Shown: positions 1-7,776, counted from the stretch's first letter. The stretch: DNA of 25,112 nucleotides from Candidatus Buchananbacteria bacterium CG10_big_fil_rev_8_21_14_0_10_33_19 (GCA_002773855.1 PEZY01000004.1:75706-100817); one strand, 5' to 3'. A program made the numbers and translations. Notes: generated from the sequence alone by a model not told the origin.

Positions 1-19
1 TTCTAATCATAACTGTCCT

Positions 20-865
20 ATGGACGAAAATCGCCAATATCCTAGCAAAAATCCGATTTATCAATTGGAGCAAGAGATGAAATTGCGTAGATTTAGCCAT
101 AAAACCATAAAATCTTACCTCTATTATATCAATAAAAGCTTGGAATTTACAAATAAAAGCCCCAGAAATATAAATACTGGTGATATTAGGGATTTTTTAA
201 CACATTTATTAGATCAAAATATCTCTAGTTCCACTATTAATAGTGCTTATAGCTCCCTAAAATTCTACTTTGAAAAAATCCTCCATAGAAAATTCTTTAT
301 CAATATACCGAGAGCCAAAAAAGATAAAAAATTGCCAGTGGTTCTAAGCCAAACAGAAATCAAGCAATTATTTGCCACTATTAATAATGCTAAACATAAA
401 CTGATTTTGGGCTTGGCTTATGCCTCGGGACTAAGGATATCAGAAATAACTAACATTAAAATAGCAGATTTAAATTTTGAAGAGAGAACTTTAATAGTCA
501 AACAAGGCAAAGGCGCCAAAGACAGACTAACAATCCTACCTGAAAAAATTATTCAACCACTTAAAAAATATACCCAAAACAAACCCGGTTATTCATATTT
601 ATTTGAAAGCACAAGAGGTGGAAAATTATCAGAAAGATCTATTCAAAAAGTATTTGAAAATGCTCTTTTAAAATCAACTATAAAAAAACCGGCCAGCTTT
701 CATTCGCTGCGTCATAGTTTTGCCACTCACCTACTAGAGGCTGGCACCGATATTAGATATATCCAAACACTTTTAGGCCACGCCAGATTAACCACTACTC
801 AAATTTATACCCAAGTTTCCAATAAAAATCTTAAGGATATAAAAAGTCCGCTAGATAGTTTATAA
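20..865 (+). CDS. Xer-family tyrosine site-specific recombinase
   Basis: This 281-aa protein has the full tyrosine recombinase layout. A SAM-like core-binding domain spans about residues 12-95 and a catalytic domain about 108-275. All catalytic residues are visible: R139 in ASGLRISEI, K164 in the beta-hairpin QGKGAKDR, H228 and R231 in HSLRH, H254 in LLGHARLTTT, and nucleophile Y263. Length and motifs match XerC/XerD/XerA recombinases, which resolve chromosome dimers at dif, but the sequence alone cannot exclude an integrase-like role. The gene is followed after 7 nt by cca, so the two are probably co-transcribed. The ATG at 20 is the first in frame, but the window begins only 19 nt upstream, so a longer start cannot be excluded. 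Family call is very sure; the subfamily is not. Confidence 0.93.
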   Translation: MDENRQYPSKNPIYQLEQEMKLRRFSHKTIKSYLYYINKSLEFTNKSPRNINTGDIRDFLTHLLDQNISSSTINSAYSSLKFYFEKILHRKFFINIPRAKKDKKLPVVLSQTEIKQLFATINNAKHKLILGLAYASGLRISEITNIKIADLNFEERTLIVKQGKGAKDRLTILPEKIIQPLKKYTQNKPGYSYLFESTRGGKLSERSIQKVFENALLKSTIKKPASFHSLRHSFATHLLEAGTDIRYIQTLLGHARLTTTQIYTQVSNKNLKDIKSPLDSL

Positions 866-872
866 TTAAACC

Positions 873-2372
873 ATGAACAGTTATACCAAAAAATTAAACC
901 ATTGGCACCAGTCTATTTTAAAACAGGCTGATTTTTTGTTTATTCAAAAATTAATCAGGGAATTTCCAGCCGCCGAAGTGTACCTAGTGGGCGGAGCAGT
1001 TAGAGACATTATTCTAGACAAAAAAACCAAAGATTTTGATTTTGTCATATCCAAAGTAGACCCCAAGCAATTAGAAAATTTTCTAGCCAAAGCTGGCGAT
1101 GTTAATTTGGTTGGTAAAAGTTTTGGTGTTTTTAAATTCCTACCCGCCAATCATGAACCTGGCATCGAACCTTTTGATATCTCTCTACCTCGCACCGAAC
1201 ACGCTGGCATGAGCGGTGGCTACAAGGATTTTGCTATTCAAAGTGATGCTAATTTAAATATTGAAGCCGATTTATCTCGCCGTGATTTTACAATTAACGC
1301 CCTAGCTTGGGATTTAAAAAATCAAAAATTAATTGATGAATTTGCTGGTCTAGCCGATTTGGAAAATAAAAACATTAAAGCGATTGGCGATCCAGAAATT
1401 AGATTTCAAGAAGATTATACTCGCATGTTGCGAGCCATTCGATTTGCCTGCCAATTAAATTTTAAGATCGAAACCAAGACTCTACAAACTATTAAAAAGA
1501 AAGCCGCCAAAATATCTGATATCACTGGTGAAAGAATCAACGAGGAATTCACCAAAATTATTATGTCAGATAATGCCGAATATGGCCTAAGACTAATGCA
1601 AGAAATTGGTTTGTTAAAAGTTTTAATACCAGAATTAGAAGCTGGCGTTGGTGTAGCTCAAAACAAAGCTCATATTTACGAGGTGTTTGAACATAGTGTT
1701 CGGGCCTTGGGTGTAGCCGCTGGAAATAAGTACAAATTAGAAATTAGATTAGCCGCACTCTTTCATGATATTGGTAAGCCAATGACCAAGGAAGAAAAAG
1801 ATGGTGATGCCACTTTTTATAATCACGACTTAGAAGGTGCTAAAATCACCAAACAAATTTTGAAGAGATTAAAATATTCTAATGATATTAATAAAACTGT
1901 CGTTCATTTGGTGCGTTATCATATGTTCTATTATGCTCTAGATACTGTGACTGATGCCGGTGTCAGAAGATTATTAAATCGAATTGGCAAAGACAATGTT
2001 GATGATTTTATTAATCTGAGAATTTGTGATCGCCTCGGCATGGGCCGACCCAAAGCCAAACCCTGGAAATTAATTCAACTAGAACGACGCTTTAAAGAAG
2101 TCCAACTAGATCCAATCACTCCCAAAATGTTAAAAGTAACTGGCGAAGATGTCATGAAAATCGCCCAAATAACACCGGGGCCAAAAATTGGTTTAATTTT
2201 AAATGCGCTTTTAGGTGAAATTTTAGAAGACCCTCAAAAAAATGACGAGAAATATTTAACCAAAAGAATCAAAGAACTAAAAAAAATTGAAGATAATAAA
2301 CTAGCCAAAATGCACCCTGACACGGCTTTTTATGAAGAAGAAAGAAAGAGATTATTACATGCTAAAAAATAA
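873..2372 (+). CDS. cca: CCA-adding tRNA nucleotidyltransferase with HD domain
   Basis: This 499-aa class II nucleotidyltransferase adds or repairs the 3' CCA of tRNAs. The head domain carries LVGGAVRDIIL (G40, G41) and the metal-binding DFD at residues 54-56, followed by RRDFTINAL (about 136-144) and RMLRAIRFA (about 184-192). A C-terminal HD phosphohydrolase domain follows, with H274 in VFEHSVRAL and H298-D299 in LFHDIGKP. The poly(A) polymerase family is close, but the RRDFT and HD arrangement fits bacterial CCA enzymes. It is needed here because five of the seven tRNA genes in the window lack an encoded CCA. It lies 7 nt after the recombinase gene. Confidence 0.93.
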   Translation: MNSYTKKLNHWHQSILKQADFLFIQKLIREFPAAEVYLVGGAVRDIILDKKTKDFDFVISKVDPKQLENFLAKAGDVNLVGKSFGVFKFLPANHEPGIEPFDISLPRTEHAGMSGGYKDFAIQSDANLNIEADLSRRDFTINALAWDLKNQKLIDEFAGLADLENKNIKAIGDPEIRFQEDYTRMLRAIRFACQLNFKIETKTLQTIKKKAAKISDITGERINEEFTKIIMSDNAEYGLRLMQEIGLLKVLIPELEAGVGVAQNKAHIYEVFEHSVRALGVAAGNKYKLEIRLAALFHDIGKPMTKEEKDGDATFYNHDLEGAKITKQILKRLKYSNDINKTVVHLVRYHMFYYALDTVTDAGVRRLLNRIGKDNVDDFINLRICDRLGMGRPKAKPWKLIQLERRFKEVQLDPITPKMLKVTGEDVMKIAQITPGPKIGLILNALLGEILEDPQKNDEKYLTKRIKELKKIEDNKLAKMHPDTAFYEEERKRLLHAKK

Positions 2373-2393
2373 AAAAGAGCAGTTTTCTGCTCT
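2366..2393 (-). terminator. Intrinsic terminator for the 91-aa orphan gene
   Basis: A 7-bp stem AGAGCAG/CTGCTCT with a 4-nt loop is followed on the minus strand by a T-rich tail. On the + strand the tail is poor, so it serves mainly the minus-strand gene. The tail overlaps the stop codon region of cca. Confidence 0.75.
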
Positions 2394-2395
2394 AA

Positions 2396-2671
2396 TTAAG
2401 AAGTAATATATTGTTCTAATTTACTAATAACGTGATCAATAAGCATTTTGATATCTTCTACATCAATGGTGTCAGTAAATTCCTGTGCCAAGCAAGATTT
2501 AATTTCTAACAGCTGACCATTGTCTGGATCAAATGTTTTTACCCTAAAGGTTAAAACATCTCCTAAATCATTAACAGACACTATCTTAGAAATTACACTT
2601 TTAGGCACTAACCCAACACCTAAAACATTCAACCAATAAAATAAGCCGACTTTTAAGTCACTAGCTTTCAT
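2396..2671 (-). CDS. Hypothetical protein, 91 aa
   Basis: I do not recognise this protein. It is 91 aa with no signal peptide or clear membrane segment. The N-terminal half is hydrophobic and beta-like (residues 8-35), the middle has FRVKTFDPDNG, and the C-terminus is an acidic amphipathic helix. It is likely real. A strong AGGAGG Shine-Dalgarno sits 7 nt before the ATG, and a minus-strand terminator immediately follows the stop. It is divergent from the pseudouridine synthase gene with only 28 bp between start codons. Its promoter must therefore lie inside the neighbour's 5' end, where a weak TTGGTT-17-TAGTAT pair can be read on the minus strand. Confidence 0.75.
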   Translation of the reverse strand: MKASDLKVGLFYWLNVLGVGLVPKSVISKIVSVNDLGDVLTFRVKTFDPDNGQLLEIKSCLAQEFTDTIDVEDIKMLIDHVISKLEQYITS

Positions 2672-2699
2672 TACTAATCCTCCTTTTACCTAAAGACCT

Positions 2700-3686
2700 A
2701 TGAAAAATACTATCACAATTAAATTAGAAAACCAAGGCCAAAGATTGGACATATTTTTAAGTGAATATTTAACCGATTATACTAGATCACAAATAAAAAA
2801 AATGATCTTAAGCGGTGATGTATTGGTAAACAATAAAGAAGCCAGTGTTCACAAGTTTTTAAAAGAAGATGACAAAATTAATATATCGCTAAACAGCAGT
2901 AAAACAGTTACTAAGACAACAAATAAATCCAAAGACAATCAAAAAGACAATCAAGATATTTTTAAAGACATAAAATTAATTTCTAAAACTGATGATTTTT
3001 TAATCATCGAAAAACCAGTTGGTTTATTAGTTCATCCCACAGATAAAAACGAAACCAATACTTTAGTAGATTGGCTACTAAGTAAGTATCCAAATATAAA
3101 AAATGTTGGTGAAGATCCAGCAAGACCTGGTATTGTCCATCGTCTAGATAAAGATGTGTCTGGATTAATGGTTATTCCATTAAACCAAAAATCTTTTGAG
3201 TTTTTTAAACAAAAATTCAAACTTCGAGATATCGACAAAAGATACACCGCTCTAGTTCATGGTGAAGTCAGTAAGAATACTGATGAAATAACTTTTTTCA
3301 TTGGTCGATCTAGATCCAAAGAAGGTATTTTTGCTGCTCGACCTACTAAATCTGGCGATATAAATGACAAAGACAAACAAGCCATCACAGAATTTAGTGT
3401 CTTAAAACGCTTTAAAAATTACACTTTATTAGAAATAAAGATTTTAACTGGTAGGACTCATCAAATTAGAGTTCACTTAAAGGCCTATGGACACCCAATC
3501 GTTGGTGATAAATTGTATTTAAACAAAAAAATCAAAATGAAGCGAGATTTGAGTCGAATATTCCTCCATGCTCAGCATTTAGCATTTGTGGGACCAGATG
3601 ACCAAAAATATGATTTTTCTAGCCCCTTACCAGAAAAATTACGATCTTTTACCAAATCATTAAAAGAGCAACCTGAGATAAAATAA
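2700..3686 (+). CDS. rluD: RluA/RluD-family 23S rRNA pseudouridine synthase
   Basis: This 328-aa protein isomerises specific uridines in RNA, most likely large-subunit rRNA. An S4 RNA-binding domain occupies residues 13-65 (QRLDIFLSEYLTD). A Lys/Asn/Thr-rich linker (about 68-90) follows, then the RluA catalytic domain (about 92-310). The family signature HRLDKDVSG is at 147-155 with catalytic Asp150. RTHQIRVHL and HPIVGDKLY follow as in RluC/RluD. The S4-plus-catalytic architecture fits RluC or RluD, and the symbol is family-level only. No Shine-Dalgarno precedes the ATG. The next 89 nt carry no convincing gene. Confidence 0.9.
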   Translation: MKNTITIKLENQGQRLDIFLSEYLTDYTRSQIKKMILSGDVLVNNKEASVHKFLKEDDKINISLNSSKTVTKTTNKSKDNQKDNQDIFKDIKLISKTDDFLIIEKPVGLLVHPTDKNETNTLVDWLLSKYPNIKNVGEDPARPGIVHRLDKDVSGLMVIPLNQKSFEFFKQKFKLRDIDKRYTALVHGEVSKNTDEITFFIGRSRSKEGIFAARPTKSGDINDKDKQAITEFSVLKRFKNYTLLEIKILTGRTHQIRVHLKAYGHPIVGDKLYLNKKIKMKRDLSRIFLHAQHLAFVGPDDQKYDFSSPLPEKLRSFTKSLKEQPEIK

Positions 3687-3775
3687 TGAATTCAAGTCCA
3701 ATCTTTTTGGGCTTGCCAAAACCATTAAAACCTGTTAAAGTAACCTTAGTAGATAAATAATAATTTCACCGTTTT

Positions 3776-4039
3776 ATGAGTGTACCAACTCAGAGAAGAA
3801 CAAAATCAGCTAGATTAAGAAGAGCATCACATTTTGCTCTAAAGAAAACTAACTTGGTTAAATGTCAAAAGTGCGGTAAACCAACCTTGCCACATACAGT
3901 TTGTGAATCTTGTGGAACCTACAAAGGCAAACAAGTTATAAACCTAAAAGACAAGAAGAAAACTTTAAAACAAAAAGACCAAGACAGAAAAGAAGCTGCC
4001 AAAAAGAAAGCCGAGAAGAAAGAAAGCAAGAAAAAATAA
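3776..4039 (+). CDS. rpmF: 50S ribosomal protein L32
   Basis: This is the 87-aa zinc-ribbon ribosomal protein bL32. The N-terminus MSVPTQRRTKSARLRRASHF is typical of the family. Four cysteines C30, C33, C43 and C46 (CQKC and CESC) form the zinc site. After the normal L32 body of about 57 residues there is a highly charged Lys/Glu tail of about 28 residues (KKAEKKESKKK) that most L32 proteins lack. Such basic tails may aid rRNA contact; that is inference. It precedes nusB by 37 nt on the same strand. No clear Shine-Dalgarno is visible. Confidence 0.95.
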   Translation: MSVPTQRRTKSARLRRASHFALKKTNLVKCQKCGKPTLPHTVCESCGTYKGKQVINLKDKKKTLKQKDQDRKEAAKKKAEKKESKKK

Positions 4040-4076
4040 GCTTTGATCTTCACTTTTTAATTTCCATTAAACATCT

Positions 4077-4577
4077 ATGTCTAATAGACACCTAGCCAGA
4101 ACTATTGCTGTTCAAACGCTTTATCAATGGGATTTTAATAATCAAGAAAAGGACATTAATACTATAACTACCGAAGTTAGAGAGTCTTTTGCTCCAGAAT
4201 TTGATGATGGTAAATTTATATCACATCTGGTTAATGGCGTCATAAAAAATAAAGAAGAAATAGATGGTTTAATTACCAAATTTGCTCCTGAGTGGCCACT
4301 TGATCAAATTACTATAGTCGATAGAAATGTTTTGCGACTTGGTACTTTTGAACTTAGATTTGAAACATCCATACCGGCCAAAGTAGCTATTAACGAAGCT
4401 ATAGAATTAGCTAAAACTTTTGGTGGCGAATCCTCTGGTAAATTTGTAAACGGGGTTTTAGGTGCTATCTATAAAGATATGGGTGAAAAAGAAGTAGACA
4501 AAAAAATTCCAACACAAAACAATGATAAACAACCAGAGCAAGAAAATGAAGAAAGTACAAATACATCAACAACCTAA
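4077..4577 (+). CDS. nusB: Transcription antitermination factor NusB
   Basis: This 166-aa protein is NusB, which with NusE (S10) binds boxA in rRNA leaders and supports antitermination. Residues 1-135 cover the all-helical NusB fold: RHLARTIAVQTLYQWDF at the N-terminus, DRNVLRLGTFEL in the middle, and PAKVAINEAIELAKTFGGESSGKFVNGVLGAI at the C-terminal helices. A hydrophilic Glu/Asn/Thr-rich tail of about 30 residues extends beyond the usual end. The stop is directly followed by the ATG of rnc with no gap, so translation is probably coupled. The nusB-rnc pair makes an rRNA synthesis and processing operon. Confidence 0.95.
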   Translation: MSNRHLARTIAVQTLYQWDFNNQEKDINTITTEVRESFAPEFDDGKFISHLVNGVIKNKEEIDGLITKFAPEWPLDQITIVDRNVLRLGTFELRFETSIPAKVAINEAIELAKTFGGESSGKFVNGVLGAIYKDMGEKEVDKKIPTQNNDKQPEQENEESTNTSTT

Positions 4578-5273
4578 ATGAAAGATATATCAAAATTAGA
4601 ACAAAACATTGGAGTTAAGTTTAAAGACAAGGAAGTTCTAACTCAAGCTATAGTTCATAGATCCTATATCAATGAACATCCTGAATTTAAACTTGATCAC
4701 AATGAAAGATTGGAATTTTTAGGTGATGCTGTTTTAGAATTAATAGTTACTGAATATCTCTATAATAACTTTCCCAATCCCGAAGGTGACCTTACTAACT
4801 GGCGAGCCAGTTTGGTCAATGGCAGTAATTTAGCCAAGGTATCCAAAGATATTGGCATAGATGATTTTTTGATGATGAGTAAAGGTGAAAGTAAAGATAG
4901 TAATTCCAAAGCTAGACAATACATCCTAGCCAATGCCATTGAAGCCATTATTGGTGCAATTTATTTGGACCGGGGCCTAGAAGCTTCTAAAAAATTTATC
5001 ACTGATTACATTCTAAGTGGCTTAAAAGAAATTATAGCTCAAAAACTATATATTGACGCTAAAAGCAATTTTCAGGAAAAGGCACAAGAAAAAATGGGTG
5101 TCACCCCAATCTATAAAGTACTAGAATCATCTGGTCCAGATCATGCTAAAATATTTAAAATTGGAGTTTATTTAGACAAAGAACTAGTAGCCACTGGAGT
5201 TGGCACTAGTAAGCAAGAAGCTCAAACCGAAGCCGCTAAAAAAGCTCTAAAAAATAAAAATTGGAACAATTAA
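4578..5273 (+). CDS. rnc: Ribonuclease III
   Basis: This 231-aa RNase III cleaves double-stranded RNA, including rRNA precursors. The catalytic domain spans residues 1-150 with the signature NERLEFLGDAVLEL at 42-55 (E46 and D50 acidic metal ligands). The second acidic cluster reads ANAIEAIIGAIYLD: E122 is kept, but Asn119 stands where E. coli has Asp, a substitution I recall from some other bacterial RNase III proteins. A dsRNA-binding domain follows at about 158-228 and ends in SKQEAQTEAAKKAL. The gene starts directly after the nusB stop. A TTG-initiated longer pilT reading would overlap its end, but the pilT ATG 14 nt downstream is preferred. Confidence 0.95.
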   Translation: MKDISKLEQNIGVKFKDKEVLTQAIVHRSYINEHPEFKLDHNERLEFLGDAVLELIVTEYLYNNFPNPEGDLTNWRASLVNGSNLAKVSKDIGIDDFLMMSKGESKDSNSKARQYILANAIEAIIGAIYLDRGLEASKKFITDYILSGLKEIIAQKLYIDAKSNFQEKAQEKMGVTPIYKVLESSGPDHAKIFKIGVYLDKELVATGVGTSKQEAQTEAAKKALKNKNWNN

Positions 5274-5287
5274 AAATAACTAAACCT

Positions 5288-6340
5288 ATGCTAAGTCTAG
5301 ATTCCCTACTTCAACAAGCTGCTAAAAAACAAGCTTCCGATCTTCATTTAATTGCTGATCTACCTCCCTATCTTAGAATTAATGGCATATTAACAGAATT
5401 AGATAAAAAGCCGATTAAAGCTAATGAAATAGAGGCGTTAGTAAAAAAATCTATCAGTGATGAAAAGTTTGAAAAATTCATCAAAACAAAAGAATTGGAT
5501 TTAGCTTATGAAATTCCAGATGGCACTAGATTTAGAATTAATTTTCACTGGGAAAAAAATACTATCAGTCTAGCAGCCAGAACCATTCCACTGGAAATAC
5601 CAACCATGGAAGATGTAGAAATGCCTGAAATTATTTATGACTTATGCAGTTACGATCGTGGACTAGTTCTACTAACTGGCCCAACTGGTTGTGGTAAATC
5701 CACCTCACTAGCAGCCATGATAAATTACATCAATCAAAACAGAAAAGCTAACATTATCACTCTAGAAGATCCAATTGAATTTGTCTTTAAACCAATCAAA
5801 AGTATTATGAGACAAAGACAACTAGGCAATGATATGTTAACTTTCGAAGATGGATTAGTGCATGTTTTGCGCCAAGACCCCAATGTTATCATGGTTGGAG
5901 AAATGAGAAACCTAGAAACCATTGCTGCCACTATCACTCTAGCTGAAACTGGACACTTAGTTTTTGCTACATTACACACTTATAGTGCTGCTCAAACTAT
6001 TGATCGTATTATAGATATTTTTCCACCACATCAACAAAATCAAGTTCGAATGCAAATCTCTATTACTCTAAAAGGTATTATATCCCAAAGATTATTACCA
6101 AGTTCTGGCGAAGGACGAGTAGCAGCCAGAGAAATTTTGATTAATACACCAGCTATTGCTAATCTAATTAGAGAAAACAAAGTAGCTCAAATTAATACTG
6201 CTATTCAAACTGGCGCTAAAGAAGGCATGATTACAATGGATTCAGCTTTAGGCACCCTACTTAAAAAAGGTGAGATTACCCAAAAAACTATGGAAGAAAA
6301 TATGTCAGTTGCCAAACCAAAAAGTAGACTATTATCATAA
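5288..6340 (+). CDS. pilT: Type IV pilus retraction ATPase PilT
   Basis: This hexameric ATPase drives pilus retraction. It has the N-terminal PAS-like domain (ASDLHLIADLPPYLRING) and the RecA-like core. Visible motifs are Walker A GPTGCGKST, Asp box ITLEDPIEF, Walker B MVGEMRNLETI (most PilTs have RDLET, so Asn replaces a non-catalytic Asp), and His box GHLVFATLHT. FPPHQQNQVRMQIS follows. I chose ATG 5288 because it puts the usual 15 or so residues before ASDLHL. A TTG at 5261 would add 9 residues and overlap rnc by 13 nt. No other pilus genes are here, so partners must be elsewhere. It closes the nusB-rnc-pilT run. Confidence 0.93.
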   Translation: MLSLDSLLQQAAKKQASDLHLIADLPPYLRINGILTELDKKPIKANEIEALVKKSISDEKFEKFIKTKELDLAYEIPDGTRFRINFHWEKNTISLAARTIPLEIPTMEDVEMPEIIYDLCSYDRGLVLLTGPTGCGKSTSLAAMINYINQNRKANIITLEDPIEFVFKPIKSIMRQRQLGNDMLTFEDGLVHVLRQDPNVIMVGEMRNLETIAATITLAETGHLVFATLHTYSAAQTIDRIIDIFPPHQQNQVRMQISITLKGIISQRLLPSSGEGRVAAREILINTPAIANLIRENKVAQINTAIQTGAKEGMITMDSALGTLLKKGEITQKTMEENMSVAKPKSRLLS

Positions 6341-6349
6341 AAATATACA

Positions 6350-6380
6350 AAAAACACCCACTTATTAAGTGGGTGTTTTT
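6350..6380. terminator. Bidirectional intrinsic terminator
   Basis: A 13-bp inverted repeat (AAAACACCCACTT, then ATT, then the complement) is flanked by A-rich and T-rich tracts. It can end pilT on the + strand and the tRNA-Arg/tRNA-Lys transcript on the minus strand. Confidence 0.85.
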
Positions 6381-6383
6381 AAT

Positions 6384-6459
6384 TGGTGCCCTCACCAGGA
6401 CTCGAACCTGGGACCATTTGCTTAAGAGGCAACTGCTCTACCGACTGAGCTATAAGGGC
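6384..6459 (-). tRNA. tRNA-Lys (CTT)
   Basis: The reverse complement folds as a cloverleaf with acceptor GCCCTTA/TGAGGGC, D-arm AGCTCAGTCGGTAGAGC and anticodon loop CTCTTAA (anticodon CTT). The T-arm is CCAGG TTCGAGT CCTGG. The 3' CCA is encoded in the DNA, unlike the adjacent tRNA-Arg. The first anticodon-stem pair looks mismatched (G/A). Confidence 0.93.
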
Positions 6460-6466
6460 TTAATTA

Positions 6467-6540
6467 TGCACCCAGAGGGACTCGAACCCCCAACCTTCTG
6501 GTCCGAAGCCAGACGCTCTATCCGATTGAGCTATAGGTGC
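6467..6540 (-). tRNA. tRNA-Arg (TCG)
   Basis: The cloverleaf on the minus strand has acceptor GCACCTA/TGGGTGC, anticodon stem TCTGG/CCAGA with loop CTTCGGA (anticodon TCG), and T-loop TTCGAGT. No CCA is encoded after discriminator A. It lies 7 nt upstream of tRNA-Lys in the same transcript. Confidence 0.93.
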
Positions 6541-6574
6541 TTATATATCTTATTAAGACATTATTGCAATTTTG

Positions 6575-6603
6575 ATTTTACCATAAAAAAACATAAAAAT
6601 CAA
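6575..6603 (-). promoter_or_regulatory. Putative sigma70 promoter of tRNA-Arg/tRNA-Lys
   Basis: On the minus strand TTGATT and TAAAAT are separated by 17 bp and lie about 35 nt before the tRNA-Arg 5' end. The spacing is ideal for a short leader. Confidence 0.6.
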
Positions 6604-6613
6604 GACTAATTAA

Positions 6614-6646
6614 ACCAAAAATAAAACCAGTATAAAAATACTGGTT
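6614..6646 (-). terminator. Intrinsic terminator of the DUF488 gene
   Basis: A 9-bp stem AACCAGTAT/ATACTGGTT with an AAAA or TTTT loop is followed by a TTTTATTTTT tail on the minus strand. It overlaps the stop codon of the DUF488 gene by two bases. Confidence 0.8.
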
Positions 6647-7043
6647 ATAAAATATTTACATCAACTTGGGAACTAAGCCTCTGACATTCTTGAGCCAATA
6701 AACGTCGATGGCAAAACTGAGGACTATTTTCGATACATAATAATGTTACATTAATTTCCTGAGATAATAATATTAAATCCCACAATATTATAATAACCTC
6801 TTCCTGTCTGATGTATTCCAAATATTTAACCACAAATTCAGACCAACTCACCTCTCGACGATAATAACCACCAACTAATTTGGGTGGTGGCCCAAGCTCT
6901 GGCAAATGAATATCAAATAGGTTATTGGTAATTTCGGGATCTAGTGTTTTGCCGTCACTTAAGGTATGCCGACTCATCACTGATATCCGTAGACCGTCTA
7001 TTATAGATCTAGGCTGTTTTATTGGTAATGTTTGAAGTGACAT
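6645..7043 (-). CDS. DUF488 family protein
   Basis: This 132-aa protein carries the DUF488 hallmark LLCIENSPQFCHRRLLAQ, with C103 and the CHR triad 111-113. A conserved N-terminal region (LRISVMSRHTLSDGKTLDP) precedes it. Biochemical function of the family is not established to my knowledge. I chose the ATG at 7043 over the one at 7097 because an AAGGAG Shine-Dalgarno (7054-7059) lies 10 nt before it. The longer start would also run through the palindrome at 7073-7100. The gene is single, between its own terminator and the HU terminator, so it is probably monocistronic and under local control by that palindrome. Confidence 0.8.
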   Translation of the reverse strand: MSLQTLPIKQPRSIIDGLRISVMSRHTLSDGKTLDPEITNNLFDIHLPELGPPPKLVGGYYRREVSWSEFVVKYLEYIRQEEVIIILWDLILLSQEINVTLLCIENSPQFCHRRLLAQECQRLSSQVDVNIL

Positions 7044-7072
7044 ATATGCACATCTCCTTAGATTAAATGGTT

Positions 7073-7100
7073 TTAATGTACTACCAGCATGGTACATTAA
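7073..7100. promoter_or_regulatory. Operator-like palindrome upstream of the DUF488 gene
   Basis: Perfect 9-bp arms TTAATGTAC and GTACATTAA flank a 10-bp spacer whose centre is also partly symmetric (TACCAGCATG). It lies 30-57 nt before the start codon, where promoter or early leader would be. The regulator is unknown. Confidence 0.55.
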
Positions 7101-7117
7101 TATTAATTATTATTCAA

Positions 7118-7151
7118 TACAAAAACCGTCTTTAGTAAGACGGTTTTTGTA
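7118..7151 (-). terminator. Intrinsic terminator of HU gene
   Basis: A 15-bp inverted repeat (TACAAAAACCGTCTT, TAGT loop, complement) lies just after the HU stop. The T-rich side serves the minus strand; the structure is near symmetric. Confidence 0.85.
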
Positions 7152-7159
7152 TTAACTTA

Positions 7160-7516
7160 TTATTCAACCACTTCACTGCTTTCCTCTGTGGTAGGCGATG
7201 AAACAGATGAATCTTCTTTCATTTCTTCTTTTTCTTTAGTGGCTTTTAAAGCCTCTTTAAGATTTTTACCAGCTTTAAATTTGGCCACCACCACAGATGG
7301 AATAGTTATTTTTTCATCTGGTTTTCTAGGATTAATTCCTTCTCGACCCTTTCTTCTGCGAGCTGAGAAAGCTCCAAAACCAGTCAAAGTAACATCTCCA
7401 CCCTGCTTTAGGGTATTTATTGTAACATCCACAAAAGTATTTAAAACACTCTCCACTTGAGATTTTGTTAATCCTACTTTTTCAGATATTTTTTCGGCTA
7501 ATTCTATTTTATTCAT
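7160..7516 (-). CDS. hup: HU-family nucleoid DNA-binding protein
   Basis: This 118-aa histone-like protein has the complete HU fold in residues 1-91. The N-terminal helices are MNKIELAEKISEKVGLTKSQ, the beta region has VTLTGFGAFSARRRKGREG, the DNA-binding arm has INPRKPDEKITIP, and the C-terminal helix has VVAKFKAGKNLKEAL. A tail of about 27 residues (ATKEKEEMKEDSS...EVVE) rich in Glu, Ser and Thr follows and is unusual for HU. It may modulate DNA binding; that is inference. A GA-rich AAGGGGG Shine-Dalgarno lies upstream. The terminator at 7118-7151 ends it. Confidence 0.93.
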   Translation of the reverse strand: MNKIELAEKISEKVGLTKSQVESVLNTFVDVTINTLKQGGDVTLTGFGAFSARRRKGREGINPRKPDEKITIPSVVVAKFKAGKNLKEALKATKEKEEMKEDSSVSSPTTEESSEVVE

Positions 7517-7562
7517 TTGCCACCCCCTTTCTATTTGTAATTTATTTTATAAATGAAATTTA

Positions 7563-7748
7563 CTACATTTTATCTTCTGAACTATTATCAGATGAGTTAT
7601 CACTAGATTCATTCATAGAACTCTCATTATCCATGTCTTCCATGGACTTAGTTTCAGGTTCTGCAATCATTGATTCCTGTGGTTTTTCCAGTGACATGGC
7701 CTCTTCCTCCTTCTTTTCCAAGCCAAATAGCTTTTTAAAGAAATTCAT
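7563..7748 (-). CDS. Small acidic hypothetical protein
   Basis: This 61-aa protein is not recognised. Residues 1-12 (MNFFKKLFGLEK) could form a basic amphipathic helix that touches the membrane. Residues 13-61 are Glu/Ser/Asn/Asp-rich, with repeated NSSDNSS-like low complexity, and are likely disordered. The composition resembles the acidic tail on the HU protein just downstream. Codon use looks like the neighbours. There is no strong Shine-Dalgarno, so existence is probable rather than certain. It sits between ymdB (28 nt upstream) and HU on the same strand. Confidence 0.55.
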   Translation of the reverse strand: MNFFKKLFGLEKKEEEAMSLEKPQESMIAEPETKSMEDMDNESSMNESSDNSSDNSSEDKM

Positions 7749-7776
7749 ATTTTTGTTCTTATTTATTAATTAATAA

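Noticed and set aside
20..865. The Xer-type gene as the integrase for the two tRNA-linked blocks
   Set aside because: It is more than 20 kb away and resembles a housekeeping Xer protein. A role is possible in principle but nothing in the sequence links them.
3686..3760. 24-codon + strand ORF overlapping the rluD stop as ATAATG; antisense reads VTLTGFNGFG like HU
   Set aside because: Too short, with no independent support. The HU-like antisense stretch is only about ten residues and may be chance.
5261..5287. Longer pilT from TTG 5261
   Set aside because: It overlaps rnc, lacks a Shine-Dalgarno, and the ATG at 5288 gives the usual PilT N-terminus.
6373..6609. 78-aa + strand ORF containing GLEPPTFWSEARRSIRLSYRC
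   Set aside because: It is the antisense reading of tRNA-Lys and tRNA-Arg, a well-known false protein pattern.
7188..7773. Two + strand ORFs opposite HU and the small acidic protein
   Set aside because: They are frame shadows of real minus-strand genes and lack ribosome-binding sites.
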